The notes below the pieces were generated by a model. The model saw nothing but the letters and a program-made list of their open reading frames with translations, searched no databases and had not been told where the DNA came from. From the NCBI GenBank assembly GCA_019752915.1, contig JAIELO010000322.1, forward strand, positions 1 through 5,924: a stretch of DNA of 5,924 nt, written 5' to 3'. The stretch comes from Burkholderiaceae bacterium. GTDB taxonomy: Bacteria; Pseudomonadota; Gammaproteobacteria; Burkholderiales; Burkholderiaceae_D. The translations under genes and the position numbers were made by a program. Shown here piece after piece: positions 5,381 to 5,924 of the stretch. Positions within the stretch are counted from its first letter, which is position 1, and each line of letters opens with the position of its first letter.

Positions 5381-5924
5381 ATGGCGCTCGCCACTAAATG
5401 CCCCCACTGCAACACGGTATTTCGGGTCGCTCACGACCAGTTGAAATTACGTGGGGGCATAGTACGTTGCGGCTCCTGTAACGAAGTCTTTGACGGCAAC
5501 GCGGCACTGCTCGCACCGCCTGCGGCAGCGCCGCTGCCCGCCGCACCACCTGCTACTCCCCCTGCACCTGCACCGGCACACGCACCGGAGCCAGCGCCCG
5601 AGTACGCGCCTGCGGCCGATCTGTCAGCCGATCTGTCAGCTGATTTTTCAGACGAGCTTCCGGCCGACCTGACGCCTGCCCCTGCAACAGAACTGCCTTC
5701 GCAGGCCGAGTCTGCGCCAGCACCAACGCCCGCCCCCACGCCGCTGCCGGAAGCGAGTGCTTTCGACGCCAAGATGGATGCGCTTGACTCGCGCGCTGCC
5801 GCCGCACTGCAGGACGAAACCGACGACACGATCCAGACGCTGGAACTCGATACCGCCATCGATATGGAGGCGCTGGACGAGGCTGTCGCCACAACAGCGC
5901 CCGACACGGCCAGCCTCAGCGAAA
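5381..5924 (+). CDS. MJ0042-type zinc-ribbon protein with Ala/Pro-rich linker (partial, first 181 residues; probable DUF3426 family)
   Basis: The protein starts MALATKCPHCNTVFRVAHDQ and has a four-cysteine zinc ribbon, CPHC (Cys7, Cys10) and CGSC (Cys30, Cys33), with the GGIVRCGSCNEVFDG ending that is typical of the MJ0042/zinc_ribbon_4 family. Residues 41-125 are a low-complexity Ala/Pro linker containing a triple ADLS-type repeat (79-90), followed by an acidic segment from about 126 (for example DALDSRAAAALQDETDDTI). No stop codon occurs before the window ends, and the last base is the first of a new codon. In betaproteobacteria proteins of this kind placed after prmA generally continue into a transmembrane helix and a DUF3426 domain; those parts would lie beyond the edge and cannot be seen. 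It starts 8 bases after prmA with no clear Shine-Dalgarno sequence, consistent with one operon. Function is unknown to me; zinc binding is well supported by the cysteine spacing. Confidence 0.88.
   Translation, partial: MALATKCPHCNTVFRVAHDQLKLRGGIVRCGSCNEVFDGNAALLAPPAAAPLPAAPPATPPAPAPAHAPEPAPEYAPAADLSADLSADFSDELPADLTPAPATELPSQAESAPAPTPAPTPLPEASAFDAKMDALDSRAAAALQDETDDTIQTLELDTAIDMEALDEAVATTAPDTASLSE
5615..5650 (+). repeat. Three tandem 12-base repeats inside the zinc-ribbon gene
   Basis: GCCGATCTGTCA occurs twice back to back (5615-5626 and 5627-5638), followed by a diverged third copy, GCTGATTTTTCA (5639-5650). They encode ADLS, ADLS, ADFS (residues 79-90). The unit is in frame, so copy number can change without breaking the protein. 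Confidence 0.85.

Noticed and set aside
4524..5381. A 285-codon open frame on the minus strand opposite prmA.
   Set aside because: It mirrors prmA codons, shows no domain pattern, and prmA itself has all family motifs.
5431..5907. A Ser/Ala/Gly-rich open frame on the minus strand opposite the zinc-ribbon gene.
   Set aside because: Its low-complexity content is simply the reverse complement of the Ala/Pro linker; the plus-strand frame carries a zinc ribbon with correct cysteine spacing.

Overview
The window reads as a conserved chromosomal housekeeping locus of a Gram-negative betaproteobacterium, most likely order Burkholderiales and perhaps family Oxalobacteraceae. The evidence is a periplasmic-type thioredoxin, an Mpl murein-recycling ligase, a classic type II acetyl-CoA carboxylase accB-accC pair, and the order aroQ-accB-accC-prmA followed by an MJ0042-type zinc-ribbon gene, an arrangement I associate with this group. 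Base composition is moderately GC-rich by eye. I see no insertion sequence, tRNA, rRNA, CRISPR array, integrase or phage gene. The placement is inference from gene content and order, not from a database search.

Layout. Bases 573 to 1 on the minus strand hold the first 191 codons of mpl, cut by the window edge. A 96-base divergent spacer (574-669) separates it from a run of seven plus-strand genes: an unrecognised 217-residue protein (670-1323), a TlpA/ResA-like membrane-anchored thioredoxin (1320-1868), aroQ (1953-2390), accB (2478-2942), accC (3055-4440), prmA (4440-5372) and the start of a zinc-ribbon gene (5381 to the edge). Genes 1-2 overlap by 4 bases, accC and prmA share one base, and prmA and the zinc-ribbon gene are 8 bases apart. 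The remaining gaps (84, 87 and 112 bases) are the places where expression could be reset. No stretch longer than 112 bases lacks a gene.

How the genes fit together. AccB carries biotin and AccC is the ATP-dependent biotin carboxylase; together they form the first half of acetyl-CoA carboxylase, which makes malonyl-CoA for fatty acids. The carboxyltransferase genes accA and accD are not in this window. AroQ makes 3-dehydroshikimate for aromatic amino acids. PrmA methylates ribosomal protein L11. TlpA-like proteins handle thiol redox outside the cytoplasmic membrane. Mpl recycles cell-wall peptide. The shared theme is growth-linked housekeeping rather than one pathway.

I found no convincing undescribed multi-gene system. 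The points most worth a second look are the unrecognised first gene, which has a nucleotidyltransferase-like but catalytically incomplete motif; two GC-rich stem-loops filling the accB-accC gap; a palindrome inside a candidate promoter ahead of aroQ; and a possible leaderless start at base 670.
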